Positions 7,479 through 15,619 of a stretch of 37,757 nucleotides of DNA are shown here, in pieces. The stretch comes from CAZFZT01 sp964523675 (GTDB taxonomy: Bacteria > Planctomycetota > Phycisphaerae > Phycisphaerales > SM1A02), in assembly GCA_964523675.1 (NCBI GenBank), contig CAZFZT010000028.1:1-37757 (forward strand), in the 5' to 3' direction. The notes under the pieces are model-generated. The model worked only from the letters and a program-made list of their open reading frames with translations, was not told the DNA's origin and searched no databases. A program made the translations under genes and the position numbers. Numbering within the stretch: the stretch's first letter is position 1; each line of letters opens with the position of its first letter.

Positions 7479-9476
7479 TCAGTTGTGGGCAGCATCGTTC
7501 TCGACTGGCGCGACCAATGGATCTCGCACAACGCTCAAGTTCAACAGTTCGCAGAGGTCGCCAAAGTTCTCCAATGCCACACCTCGCCTGGTTGTAACAT
7601 CCAAAGACGCTGAGGGTGGAACAGCCGCTGCCGTTCGACAGTCGACAACGGTAACCAGCGTCGAATGCACTCGTGCCGCAGCCAGCGCTCGATCGAAAGC
7701 GCTGCTCCCGATCACGCGCTGCAACTCGGAGGCAGCAGCACCATTGACAATACGGCCACGCTGACTTGGATCCATCTCCATAAAGGTACTCGGCAGGAAT
7801 GTCACGAAGTAGAGTTGATCGTCGTTCCAGCGGGACAGAGCATGGACAACATCTACGTCACTACAGTCTCTCGCCGAATACCGCTCCTCGAGGAATGCGA
7901 GCGCATCCTTTCGAGTTTGACGTAAAGATCGCACATATCCGAATGGATCGCCCGGCGGCATTTGGGAGACCTCAAAGCGCATTCGAGCGGTCGCCTCTGA
8001 ATACAGGGGGACTTCCTCCTCCAGACTGTCAAGCACATCTGAAAGGTGATGCATCACATAACTCAATATCTCTTGCGCAACATAAGACGAAATGATCAGA
8101 TCATCCTGACCCATATGCCGCGTGAGAACCAGGCATGACGCAAGTGCATTCAAACACTCGGCAGAGTGTGTGGCTTTGCAGGACGTTATCCAATACTCCG
8201 CAGCCCGATGCATGCCGAGCATGTAATCAGGGGCGGCGAAAAGCGAGTGGGATCTCCGCCGCTCATCGCGCCTCAGTGGCGCGAAGTCGCACCGTTCGAT
8301 AAGTACTCCTTCACCAAACCAACGCATGGCGTCCCCGACCAATGCTTTGCTCCGTTCGGCAGCCCGATCGTCTCTGGACTCTCCACGGAGCAGAGCAGCC
8401 CACTCGTCTTGGTCTATCTCTAGGATGATTTCAGCCCCCGCGTTGTACCAATACGCGGCGTTCGCAGACTCTTTGACGCCAATTTCCCCACGCACGAGCG
8501 CCTCGATCATTCGCATGCGCTCCTGAAGGCGGCTCGTAGCGGTTTCGACCTCCCATACCCATTTGCCGGCGCTTTCCCTGAGCCATGGCAGGAGATCGAA
8601 CACAAGATCGTTCTCAACCTGATCAAGGAGGTCGGCTACCGAGGAACTCCGGTCCGTCTCAAATGGATCTCGCAGAATCTCCGCAATCGAAGCGAGCACT
8701 TGCTCGCCAGTATGGAGAGCGCTCTGCAACTCTTCTCTATCGTACCTCGCAAGGTCGAACTCTGTATTGGAGCTGAACCGGCTCAGGTAACTCCCAAGTG
8801 ACTCCATGTTGCCTGATTCGATGATGCTCTCATACCAGCCAATCGTGCCCTCTCCCATTGCTGCCACGGCGACTCCCACTCCTGCTGGATCGTGGGAATC
8901 CAAAGCCCGCATACTATCGAGCAAGCGTCCGCCGACTTCGGGCTCCACCATTCCTCGATCAACGACATGCCCCACGAGCCGGTCCGCCCGCTTCATCATC
9001 CACATCGACAGGTGAGAACTTGTAGGATCGTGATCGCCTTCGAGTTGCCCGGCCATAGCATAAACGGTTGCAATGGAGGATGCCGCGCCTCTCGCATCCT
9101 GATTCTGAAGTCGCAACTGAGCGTCGGCGAGCATCAGGAGTTGCGCGCGGTCAAGGATCGCCCGATGTGGCGCATGCTCTGTTGGCCCCTTCACATCGAC
9201 CTGAACGTCACCAGCGTCAGGTTCCGCCGTGCTGAGGATAGCCGCGCGCGTCTGCGCGAGTGAACGCAAGGCCTCGCGTATCACCGTCGGCGGCGTCGCG
9301 TTCGGGTCGTGCAGCCAGTGCTCCATCGCAACCCAGGTTTCCTCCGGGACACTGGCGAAGTCAGGGGCCACCTGATGGAAAATGTCCCCTGCAGATTGCC
9401 CCCAAAGGGAACTGTTTACGAGGAAGGCCGCAAACACAATGCCAAGTAACGACGCACGTGTAAGTAAACTCTTCAT
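7479..9476 (-). CDS. Large secreted protein of unknown function, last gene of the C39 operon
   Basis: The 665-residue product begins with a signal peptide (MKSLLTRASLLGIVFAAFLVN, likely cleaved after SLWGQ). No domain is recognised. The mature protein is mainly helical, rich in Glu and Ala, with helical-repeat character in stretches such as RAQLLMLADAQLRLQNQDARG and HSAECLNALASCLVL, which could be TPR-like. No catalytic motif or membrane segment is evident after the signal. The ATG overlaps the stop of the MauE-like gene by one base (TGATG), so translation is coupled to the membrane protein. It may be an exported partner of the system encoded upstream. Confidence 0.65.
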   Translation of the reverse strand: MKSLLTRASLLGIVFAAFLVNSSLWGQSAGDIFHQVAPDFASVPEETWVAMEHWLHDPNATPPTVIREALRSLAQTRAAILSTAEPDAGDVQVDVKGPTEHAPHRAILDRAQLLMLADAQLRLQNQDARGAASSIATVYAMAGQLEGDHDPTSSHLSMWMMKRADRLVGHVVDRGMVEPEVGGRLLDSMRALDSHDPAGVGVAVAAMGEGTIGWYESIIESGNMESLGSYLSRFSSNTEFDLARYDREELQSALHTGEQVLASIAEILRDPFETDRSSSVADLLDQVENDLVFDLLPWLRESAGKWVWEVETATSRLQERMRMIEALVRGEIGVKESANAAYWYNAGAEIILEIDQDEWAALLRGESRDDRAAERSKALVGDAMRWFGEGVLIERCDFAPLRRDERRRSHSLFAAPDYMLGMHRAAEYWITSCKATHSAECLNALASCLVLTRHMGQDDLIISSYVAQEILSYVMHHLSDVLDSLEEEVPLYSEATARMRFEVSQMPPGDPFGYVRSLRQTRKDALAFLEERYSARDCSDVDVVHALSRWNDDQLYFVTFLPSTFMEMDPSQRGRIVNGAAASELQRVIGSSAFDRALAAARVHSTLVTVVDCRTAAAVPPSASLDVTTRRGVALENFGDLCELLNLSVVRDPLVAPVENDAAHN

Positions 9477-9970
9477 CAGGTAGGATTCTCATTAGGACTG
9501 ACGCCAGGCCCGATGCATGTTGCTCTGTTAAGGAATTGGACCGAGCCCTCTCTTCTATGCAAGGCCGACACAATTGCTGCGCCCGCGCCGACAATCACCG
9601 CTGAAACTAGCGACGCCGTACTCCCATCGCCCCCAAGTAACGGCAAAGAAGCAGGCGACAACTCCAATCCACGCATTATGGCCGAGATTTGGAGGGACAG
9701 GGACGAGACCGACACCACCACCACGGATCGAGAGCACGTTAGGCGAGAAATGTCTGCGGCAAGAGAAACCCCCAATATCACTTCAAGCCTTGGCACGAAT
9801 GCCGCAATTATCACAGCAGCAGATGCAGAAAAAACCCCGTATGCATCCAGCGTCGCAAGGTATACGTAGGGATCAATCAGTTTTGAAACGCCAGCAAGCA
9901 GGCAAATGAGGCCAACGCTTCGTGCAAGCAAATGCGACACGACGCTTTGTTGGTAAGCACATGAACTCAT
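9476..9970 (-). CDS. MauE/DoxX-like membrane protein
   Basis: The 164-residue product has about four membrane helices: LLARSVGLICLLAGVSKLI (near residues 15-33), a segment around VFSASAAVIIAAFVP, one following CSRSVVVVSVSSLSLQI, and LVSAVIVGAGAAIVSAL near the end. The string R..GLICLLAGVSKL.D followed by P.LEVILGVSL is the MauE/DoxX family pattern. MauE takes part in maturing the disulfide-rich methylamine dehydrogenase, and relatives handle electron transfer or disulfides in the membrane. The ATG at 9970 overlaps the C39 stop as ATGA and follows GGAG by five bases, so it is preferred over a GTG two codons earlier. The pairing with a Cys-rich secreted peptide in the same operon fits a redox role. 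Confidence 0.65.
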   Translation of the reverse strand: MSSCAYQQSVVSHLLARSVGLICLLAGVSKLIDPYVYLATLDAYGVFSASAAVIIAAFVPRLEVILGVSLAADISRLTCSRSVVVVSVSSLSLQISAIMRGLELSPASLPLLGGDGSTASLVSAVIVGAGAAIVSALHRREGSVQFLNRATCIGPGVSPNENPT

Positions 9971-10821
9971 GCCCACTCCACCGTATGATAAGTGGCTCGG
10001 CGAAGAAATGTCCGATCGCCGGCCAAGTTGCCTCTCGCGAAAACGTCATCCGCCACATGGCGCACCTCGAATCGATCGGTCACGCGACGAATGATCTCAC
10101 ATCGAATATCGGGAGAAGCAACGATAAAAACGACAGATGTCAACGATGATAACACCGCTATTGCTCCCAATGTCCACAATGTCCTAGCGACTCCTACAAT
10201 CGGTGGATCTTCTAGAACGGGGAAACACCGACGAAGCATGTCCGCAGCGACCACGACAACTCCAAGTAAAAGCGCAATGATCCATCGAGATACAGATTCG
10301 GGGCTGAGAGCCAAAGCATTGGCATTGCGGAGATCAGGTGCCTCTGATATCAGAATCGCAGTCCGCTGCCACCCGTCCGCAAGCTGAGATATAGGAATAA
10401 TCTCCAGATGCACTGCATCTGAATTGCTTGGCGGATGGAGAACCAATGCGTCTCCGCCATACTGGCCCAAATACAGCACAAAGTGATTCGGTTCCACGGG
10501 TCGTGTATTGTCAACAACATGAAGAATCGAGGGGCCGCGGTTCCGCCACAGATCCCTCGGGGCAGCGCCATGAACTGCACGGCCTCGCAGTCCCATCGCT
10601 TCAAGCGCATCAGTAAGCTCGGAAACAGAACTTCCTTCTGGTGCACCGACATAATGCGAATTCACGAGTTCTCGAAAGTCAATCTCTTTGCCCAGAAGTC
10701 GAGCCGCAGCATATACGCAATACAAGCCGCAATAGGAGTTTTGTTCTGGTTGACCGCACTTCGTATCCGGCGGACCTTCACCACGTCGAATCGCACCCAT
10801 ATGGGCATCGATACACTTCAA
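9967..10821 (-). CDS. Peptidase C39-type cysteine protease with C-terminal membrane helices
   Basis: The N-terminal 135 residues match the C39 (bacteriocin-processing) peptidase layout. The catalytic Cys lies in NSYCGLYCVYAAARLLG (C31), followed by FRELVNS and the helix GSSVSELTDALEAMGLRGRAV. PNHFVLYLG supplies the His (H113), and GDALVLHP stands where the family usually has an Asp-Pro. Two hydrophobic segments (about 178-195 and 214-234) anchor the C-terminal half. There is no ABC transporter domain, unlike bacteriocin exporters, so this is a stand-alone membrane-tethered peptidase. The start is uncertain: TTG at 10821 or ATG at 10800. Its end overlaps the MauE-like gene as ATGA. The natural substrate could be the Cys-rich peptide encoded at the head of the operon. 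Confidence 0.75.
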   Translation of the reverse strand: MKCIDAHMGAIRRGEGPPDTKCGQPEQNSYCGLYCVYAAARLLGKEIDFRELVNSHYVGAPEGSSVSELTDALEAMGLRGRAVHGAAPRDLWRNRGPSILHVVDNTRPVEPNHFVLYLGQYGGDALVLHPPSNSDAVHLEIIPISQLADGWQRTAILISEAPDLRNANALALSPESVSRWIIALLLGVVVVAADMLRRCFPVLEDPPIVGVARTLWTLGAIAVLSSLTSVVFIVASPDIRCEIIRRVTDRFEVRHVADDVFARGNLAGDRTFLRRATYHTVEWA

Positions 10822-10828
10822 TGTTGCG

Positions 10829-11779
10829 TCATTTATCCACGGAACAAGTACGCCGTCTCGGAACCTCGTATCTGATGCCCGAATCTGCCGTCATTCTGGC
10901 AGGAGTTCCGACCGGAACAAAGGACGACAAGTCATCAATGTCGTTGTCAAGACGAAACGACACCTTCTCGCGCTTGATGGTATAGATGACAACATGGATC
11001 TGTCCTGAGGCATCTTTCGTTTCAAGTCGAACTGTTGCTCTCACTGGAACCTGGATATTCTCGATTGATGCGGATTCGATTGTCGACGTCTCGACGACCC
11101 ACTTAACCAGTGGCGGACCGTTCTTTGGTACAGTCAGATCGGTCAGGCGAGTCTCATCGAACAGATCGTCTTGGGTCTTTGTGATGCGATATCTTCGTAG
11201 AAGGTGATCATGCGCGTCGAGCCACGCCTCAACCAGACCGTAGGCGGTGCGCCCTTTCATCTTTAACAGCGATTCATCTTCCACACGCGATATCTCGATA
11301 CTTCGTGCTGCCTCCAGCAGCATCGCCACGCTCTGGTTTGATGAGCCGAAGATGTACCCGTCTAGCATCCAGCCGAACCTGGGATCAAACAGAACGCTCT
11401 CGCGTCCATCGTCTCGCTCGTCAATAACGACGTTTTCATCCTCCTCGTCGGCTCCCTCCCTTGCAGCATGAACCCGCTTGGTCGCCCGCTGCCTCACTTC
11501 TTGCCTGGTGGTTGGAATCTCCTCATCGTCATCATCGAGCAAAGCACCCGTCCCATGAACGTCAATCGCATCGGAATTTCGCTGAACTCGGCCATAGAAG
11601 ATCGATGCCCGCCCTGCGCGCGGTCCTTCGCCCTCCACGAGCACCCTGACATCCAATGCCACTTCGTGCTGGTATGCCGGGTGGTCACGATGCGCGCTAA
11701 GGATTTCATCTGCAACCGGCGCAGGCGGTGGACCGACCAACGTGGCGCACAACGCGATCGAGCCGATGGTAAGGGTCAT
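10829..11779 (-). CDS. Secreted protein of unknown function, C39 operon
   Basis: A product of 316 residues. The ATG at 11779 follows GGAG by six bases and gives a clean signal peptide (MTLTIGSIALCATLVG, then PPPAPVADE), so it is chosen over the ATG four codons upstream. The middle is strongly acidic (LLDDDDEEIP, GADEEDENVVIDERDDG). The C-terminal part has beta-rich strings such as AYGLVEAWLDAHDHLLRRYRI and VPVRATVRLETKDASGQIHVVIYTI. No family is recognised. The gene lies between the Cys-rich peptide and the C39 peptidase, seven bases from the latter, so co-transcription is likely. Confidence 0.6.
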   Translation of the reverse strand: MTLTIGSIALCATLVGPPPAPVADEILSAHRDHPAYQHEVALDVRVLVEGEGPRAGRASIFYGRVQRNSDAIDVHGTGALLDDDDEEIPTTRQEVRQRATKRVHAAREGADEEDENVVIDERDDGRESVLFDPRFGWMLDGYIFGSSNQSVAMLLEAARSIEISRVEDESLLKMKGRTAYGLVEAWLDAHDHLLRRYRITKTQDDLFDETRLTDLTVPKNGPPLVKWVVETSTIESASIENIQVPVRATVRLETKDASGQIHVVIYTIKREKVSFRLDNDIDDLSSFVPVGTPARMTADSGIRYEVPRRRTCSVDK

Positions 11780-11808
11780 AATTTGCTCCATTCTCGGAAA
11801 AGCGTAAC

Positions 11809-11870
11809 GGGTGTACCTCCCAAGGCAATCCTCCCGTCACGAAACTTGCAATTGCCCATGGCGTACACCC
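11809..11870 (-). promoter_or_regulatory. Long inverted repeat between the first two operon genes (attenuator-like)
   Basis: On the minus strand GGGTGTAC (11870-11863) pairs with GTACACCC (11816-11809). Inside it GGCAAT pairs with ATTGCC, giving a two-tier stem. It fills the gap between the Cys-rich peptide gene and the secreted-protein gene. Such hairpins often protect or partly end the transcript of a strongly expressed first gene. No T tract follows, so partial read-through is likely. Confidence 0.5.
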
Positions 11871-11874
11871 TGAT

Positions 11875-12204
11875 TCACTTACTCTTCTGAGTGTTTCTTG
11901 TGCAATCTCCACCACACGCCTGTTGGGTTCCCTCCTCGCACGTCGCTGTCGGTGCGGAACACGGCTGATTGCTCGGAACCCAGCATTCCTCGTTTGGATC
12001 GCCGGCCCGAGAACAACGTTGAATCGTCGTTGGGCAAGGCACTCCTGCCACGGCTGGTGGGCAACGAATCGTAACCAAGCCGGAGCAGCAGTTTGAGCCG
12101 CCTCGCAAACTTCCGTCTGCCTCCTTCAACGACGTTGCAAGCAAGCTTCCCAGAACCACCGCCGTGAACAGCGTCGCCTGGCGCTTGACCTTCATGAATC
12201 CCAT
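11875..12204 (-). CDS. Small Cys-rich secreted peptide, first gene of the C39 operon
   Basis: A protein of 109 residues starting MGFMKVKRQATLFTAVVLGS. The ATG at 12204 is preceded by AAAGGA at seven bases, which decides the start against an ATG eight codons upstream. A hydrophobic leader is followed by SLRGGSNCCSG and a tail with about ten cysteines (SNCC, IRCPP, VPCPTT, QRCSR, EECW, QPCS, ATCEE, QACGGDC). The GG just before the Cys region resembles a C39 cleavage site, but the rest of the leader looks like an ordinary signal peptide. I recall similar small Cys-rich proteins in planctomycetes but no described function. With a peptidase and a MauE-like protein downstream, this is probably the processed, disulfide-bonded product of the operon. 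Confidence 0.6.
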   Translation of the reverse strand: MGFMKVKRQATLFTAVVLGSLLATSLKEADGSLRGGSNCCSGLVTIRCPPAVAGVPCPTTIQRCSRAGDPNEECWVPSNQPCSAPTATCEEGTQQACGGDCTRNTQKSK

Positions 12205-12281
12205 ATGCTTGTCCTTTCCACAGACCACCTACACCATCTTCTACCTGATATAGGGCAGTCGGCACGAACTGTCAAATTAAC

Positions 12282-12520
12282 ATGCCAGTGCGAACAAAAC
12301 CCGAAATCACGCCGATGCTCGGCTTTGATCACAACGGAGGACGGTTGACCCGTGGAATCGGCTTGTTCGCCGGGCCGATCCTAGCGATCATCCTTTATTA
12401 CGTGCTGCCCGCGCAGTATGCGGACACCGATGGCAACCTGATCGACTTCACCCACGCCGGCCGGGCCACGCTTGCGGTCATGGCGTGGATGGCGACGTGG
12501 TGGCTCACCGAAGCGGCGGG
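12282..12520 (+). pseudogene. SLC13-type transporter, 5' fragment fused to an FG-GAP gene
   Basis: About 79 codons from the ATG give RLTRGIGLFAGPILAIILYY, LPAQYADTDGNLIDFTHAGR and TLAVMAWMATWWLTEA. This is the N-terminus of an SLC13/DASS-family sodium:dicarboxylate/sulfate symporter; WWLTEA is normally followed by IPV and many more membrane helices. The frame then changes identity within one or two codons (near 12515) to AGLGGNNGAGAGCAFGDYNNDG, an FG-GAP protein. The transporter is therefore missing more than 80% of its length and cannot function. No good ribosome site precedes the ATG. Confidence 0.8.
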
Positions 12521-13251
12521 CCTCGGCGGCAACAATGGTGCAGGGGCGGGATGCGCCTTCGGCGACTACAACAACGACGGCTGGATCGACCTGTATGTCG
12601 CCAACCGCACGTTCACCGCCGGCAACAACATGCCCAATGAACTTCTATCGCAATGATGGCAACGGCACGTTCACCGATGTTGCGCCGGAACTCGGCGTTG
12701 ATGACATGATGCCCTCCTTCCAGGCGATCTTCTTCGATTCCGATCGGGACGGCGATGTCGATCTGTATCTCTCAACCGACAAGGGCTACCACCCGCTGTG
12801 GAACAATCGGCTCTTTGAGAACGTCGATGGCACGCTGATCGAGATCAGCGAAGGCAGCGGCGCCAACATCAGTATCGATTCGATGGGCGTGGCCGTCGGC
12901 GACATGAGCGGCAACCTGCAGCATGACGTGTATTGCGCGAACACACCGGGTGGGAATGTGTTGCTGCTCAATGAAGGCGGGAATGTGTTCGTCAACAGCA
13001 CAGCCGCCGCCGGTGTCGCCTCAGACGTGTTTGGCTGGGGCACGCAGTTCTTCGACTTTGACAACGACACCTTCCTTGATCTGTACGTCTGTAGTTTTGA
13101 CGCAGCCAATCGCTTGTATCAGCAGGAGGAAGGCGCCTGGCCTCCGGTTGACGTTGCAGATGGAATGGGTGTGGCCAACGCGGGCCCCAGGTCGCGAGTA
13201 GCGGGGCAGGCGTGTCCCATCTGGCACCATTTCGGTCGCCCAATGAAGTGA
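12521..13251 (+). pseudogene. FG-GAP/VCBS repeat protein (CRTAC1-like), frameshifted and truncated at both ends
   Basis: The sequence encodes calcium-binding beta-propeller repeats: AFGDYNNDGWIDLYVANR, then after a frameshift FYRNDGNGTFTDVAPELGV, FFDSDRDGDVDLYLST and FFDFDNDTFLDLYVCS. Such proteins are exported and common in planctomycetes. Around 12636-12641 a +1 (or -2) shift moves the frame: the upstream frame stops at 12656 while the repeats continue in the next frame. The C-terminus leaves the repeat pattern after GMGVANAGP (near 13185) and ends in unrelated residues. It has neither a start nor a natural end of its own. Confidence 0.8.
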
Positions 13252-13328
13252 GTTGCGCTCGACGGACGCACAACCATGGGATGAGTCATGAAACCTCACT
13301 GAATGACCAACGCTGAGACCATGTTCGC

Positions 13329-14366
13329 TTGACTCCGGCGCTACAGGCGACTACATTACTTATGAGAATGTTCAACGGACATGCCGATCTTCTTGGCGGG
13401 GCGAACGTCGGAAAGGCGGCGAAGGCCGTTCAACGGTACTTACGGGGACTTTCATCCGGCTCTCGCAGAACCGTGGCCCAATCGCTCGACGTCGCTGCGG
13501 GTGCGATTCTCGACCGTGTTGACGCGACTCGCGAGGATGTCGCCTGGCACCAGCTGGACCGACAAGACATTGAGAAAGCCCGTAAGCAACTCGCGGTGTC
13601 GTACATGCCCGCCACCGTCAACAAGATGCTCTCGTGCGTACGCGGCGTACTCAGGGCGTGCCGCGACTTGGGACTCATGAGCGATCAGCAGTTCGCTGCG
13701 GCGTCGGGCTTCTCGAACGTGCCGACGGTCTATCACCCCGAGCCAGCAGATGTGCGGCTGGTGGATGATGCCGAGGTCAAGGCGCTCTTCGAGGGTTGCC
13801 GCCGTGACAAGTCTCCCGCCGGCCGGCGCGATGAAGCGTTGCTCGTGATCCTTCTCGCCACCGGCCTGCGCCGGGCTGAGGCAGCAGCGCTCGACCTTGA
13901 CGACTACAGCAGTGCGCGCAAGTCCCTCAGGGTCGGCTCCGATGATCCTCAGAAGAATCGCACGATCGCCTTGAAAGCAAAGGGCTGCCGCTTGATCAAT
14001 GCTTGGGTCGATGAACGCGGCGGCGAGCCCGGCCCCCTGCTGCTTCCCGTCAACAAGAGCGGCGTCATCGCGCACCGCCGGCTCACCGATCAGGCGATCT
14101 ACGACATCGTGCGCCGCCTTGCCGTACGCGCCGACGTGCCGCACATCACTACGCGGGCCCTTCGTCGCACGCTCGTCGCCAGCTTGATCGCACGCAAGGT
14201 GCCGCTGGAACACGTGCAGCGACTCATCGGCCACGCGAGCTGGGTGACCACCGAGTCCTATCGCGAACTTGCGGATGAACTGCACGCCAAGGCCGATCGT
14301 CTGCCGCAGCTCTTCATTGACGTGAAGGCATCGAGAGCACACTACTTAAAGGAGGAGGAATCATGA
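13329..14366 (+). CDS. Tyrosine recombinase/integrase
   Basis: The 345-residue protein has a SAM-like N-terminal DNA-binding domain (about 30-135) and a catalytic domain (about 145-320). Catalytic residues visible are Arg in ATGLRRAEA (R181), Lys near QKNRT (K209), Arg in RALRRTLVA (R279), His in LIGHASW (H302) and Tyr in TTESYREL (Y311). The box II His of the H-x-x-R motif is replaced by Arg (R276-A-L-R279). ATGs at 13362 or 13368 may be the true start instead of TTG at 13329. The stop overlaps the next ATG as ATGA. The gene lies 2.4 kb from a partial tRNA-Val, which fits a site-specific integrase acting at a tRNA gene. The overlap with two accessory genes makes it part of a fixed cassette. 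Confidence 0.85.
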   Translation: MTPALQATTLLMRMFNGHADLLGGANVGKAAKAVQRYLRGLSSGSRRTVAQSLDVAAGAILDRVDATREDVAWHQLDRQDIEKARKQLAVSYMPATVNKMLSCVRGVLRACRDLGLMSDQQFAAASGFSNVPTVYHPEPADVRLVDDAEVKALFEGCRRDKSPAGRRDEALLVILLATGLRRAEAAALDLDDYSSARKSLRVGSDDPQKNRTIALKAKGCRLINAWVDERGGEPGPLLLPVNKSGVIAHRRLTDQAIYDIVRRLAVRADVPHITTRALRRTLVASLIARKVPLEHVQRLIGHASWVTTESYRELADELHAKADRLPQLFIDVKASRAHYLKEEES

Positions 14367-15619
14367 GTCGCACGCCGTCACTCACCATCGCCAACGACGC
14401 GACCATCACGGGCCTCATTCAGTCCGCCAATCGCCGTGTCATCTACATGGCTCCCGGCATGAGCGATGTCGTGAGTCAGGCCATCGAAGAACGCCTGCGA
14501 GCGCTCGGCCCCGAAGCAATCATGGTCATAGTCGATGTCGACCCCGAGGTCTGCCGGCTCGGCTATGGCCAGATCGAAGCGCTGCGTTCGCTCGAAGCAA
14601 CCGCGCGGCAACTCGGAGCGATGGTGCATTCGCAGCCGGGCATTCGCATCGGCCTGGTCATCGCCGATGATCAAACGCTCTTCTACTCGCCGACGCCGCT
14701 GCTCGTGGAAGCCAGCCCCGACGAATCATCCAGGCAAGTCAAACCCAACGCCATTCGTCTCGGCCTGCCGCCGGCAGATGTCGAGCGCGATCTTGGCCTG
14801 GGGCCGGACGGCATTGCGGAGCGGACCCTCGGCCTCGACAAAGCCCAGCGCATGCACATCGAAGCCGCAGCGAAGGAACTCGCAGCCAATCCACCTCAAC
14901 GCTTCGACATCGCCCGCTCGGTGCGCGTCTTCAACGCCAACTTCGAGTTCGTCGAACTCTCGATCACCGGCCTCGCCATGGATCGCAAGCGCATCAAGAT
15001 CCCCAGCGACCTGCTCGGCCTTGGCTCGAAAGACGATTCAATTCAGCACGCGCTCCGCATGACGCTCGGCCTCGTCGATCGGAAACACTGCGCAGCGATC
15101 AAGCGCCTGCACCGTATCCGCAACTGGATCAGCCGGCGATTCCTCACGCAATTGCCCGGCTACGGCAACATCGTCTCAACGATCGACAAGCCGATGCTGA
15201 TTCTGGCGGTCGAGCGGCTGGAGAAGCTCGCAGTACGCCTGCACCGACAGGTGCTGAGCGACCTGCAGCGCGAGCTTGAGCAGAAGCACACCGCGATGAT
15301 GGAGATGCTGCTGCCGCTCATTCAGCGCAGCAGGCCGCAAAGGTGGCGGCACTGGTCCTTCGATCCCAAAGACGATGAACGCCGTTTGGCTGTGGAACTC
15401 GGCCGAATCTTCGGCGCAGCCGAGCACCTCATGAGCAAGCTCGAAGTTCGACTCGTCTTCAAGGGCGCGACCTACGAGACGCTCATCGACCCCGCCTTCA
15501 TCGCCCTCGTCCAGAAGCGGCTGCCGGAGCTGACGCAACTGCATGAAGAGCAATTCGCCGCCATGAGCATGCCGGCGAAGCAGGAAAGCCAAGATCATCA
15601 ACTCAAAGGAGCAGCATGA
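14363..15619 (+). CDS. Degenerate PLD-fold protein, middle gene of the integrase cassette
   Basis: The 418-residue protein starts in an ATGA overlap with the integrase and follows a very strong AAAGGAGG site. The N-terminal 120 residues look like a phospholipase D-type fold: RRVIYMAPGMSD, IMVIVDVDPEVCRLGYGQIE, then GIRIGLVIADDQTLFYSPTPLL. In that last string the catalytic H-x-K is absent (I-R-I in its place), so this is a non-catalytic version or only a resemblance. The remainder is helical, with a basic stretch KRLHRIRNWISRRFLTQLPGY and coiled-coil character at VLSDLQRELEQKHTAMMEML. No signal peptide or membrane segment. No described family is recognised. Overlaps on both sides point to a complex or shared pathway with the integrase and the phosphatase. 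Confidence 0.65.
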   Translation: MSRTPSLTIANDATITGLIQSANRRVIYMAPGMSDVVSQAIEERLRALGPEAIMVIVDVDPEVCRLGYGQIEALRSLEATARQLGAMVHSQPGIRIGLVIADDQTLFYSPTPLLVEASPDESSRQVKPNAIRLGLPPADVERDLGLGPDGIAERTLGLDKAQRMHIEAAAKELAANPPQRFDIARSVRVFNANFEFVELSITGLAMDRKRIKIPSDLLGLGSKDDSIQHALRMTLGLVDRKHCAAIKRLHRIRNWISRRFLTQLPGYGNIVSTIDKPMLILAVERLEKLAVRLHRQVLSDLQRELEQKHTAMMEMLLPLIQRSRPQRWRHWSFDPKDDERRLAVELGRIFGAAEHLMSKLEVRLVFKGATYETLIDPAFIALVQKRLPELTQLHEEQFAAMSMPAKQESQDHQLKGAA

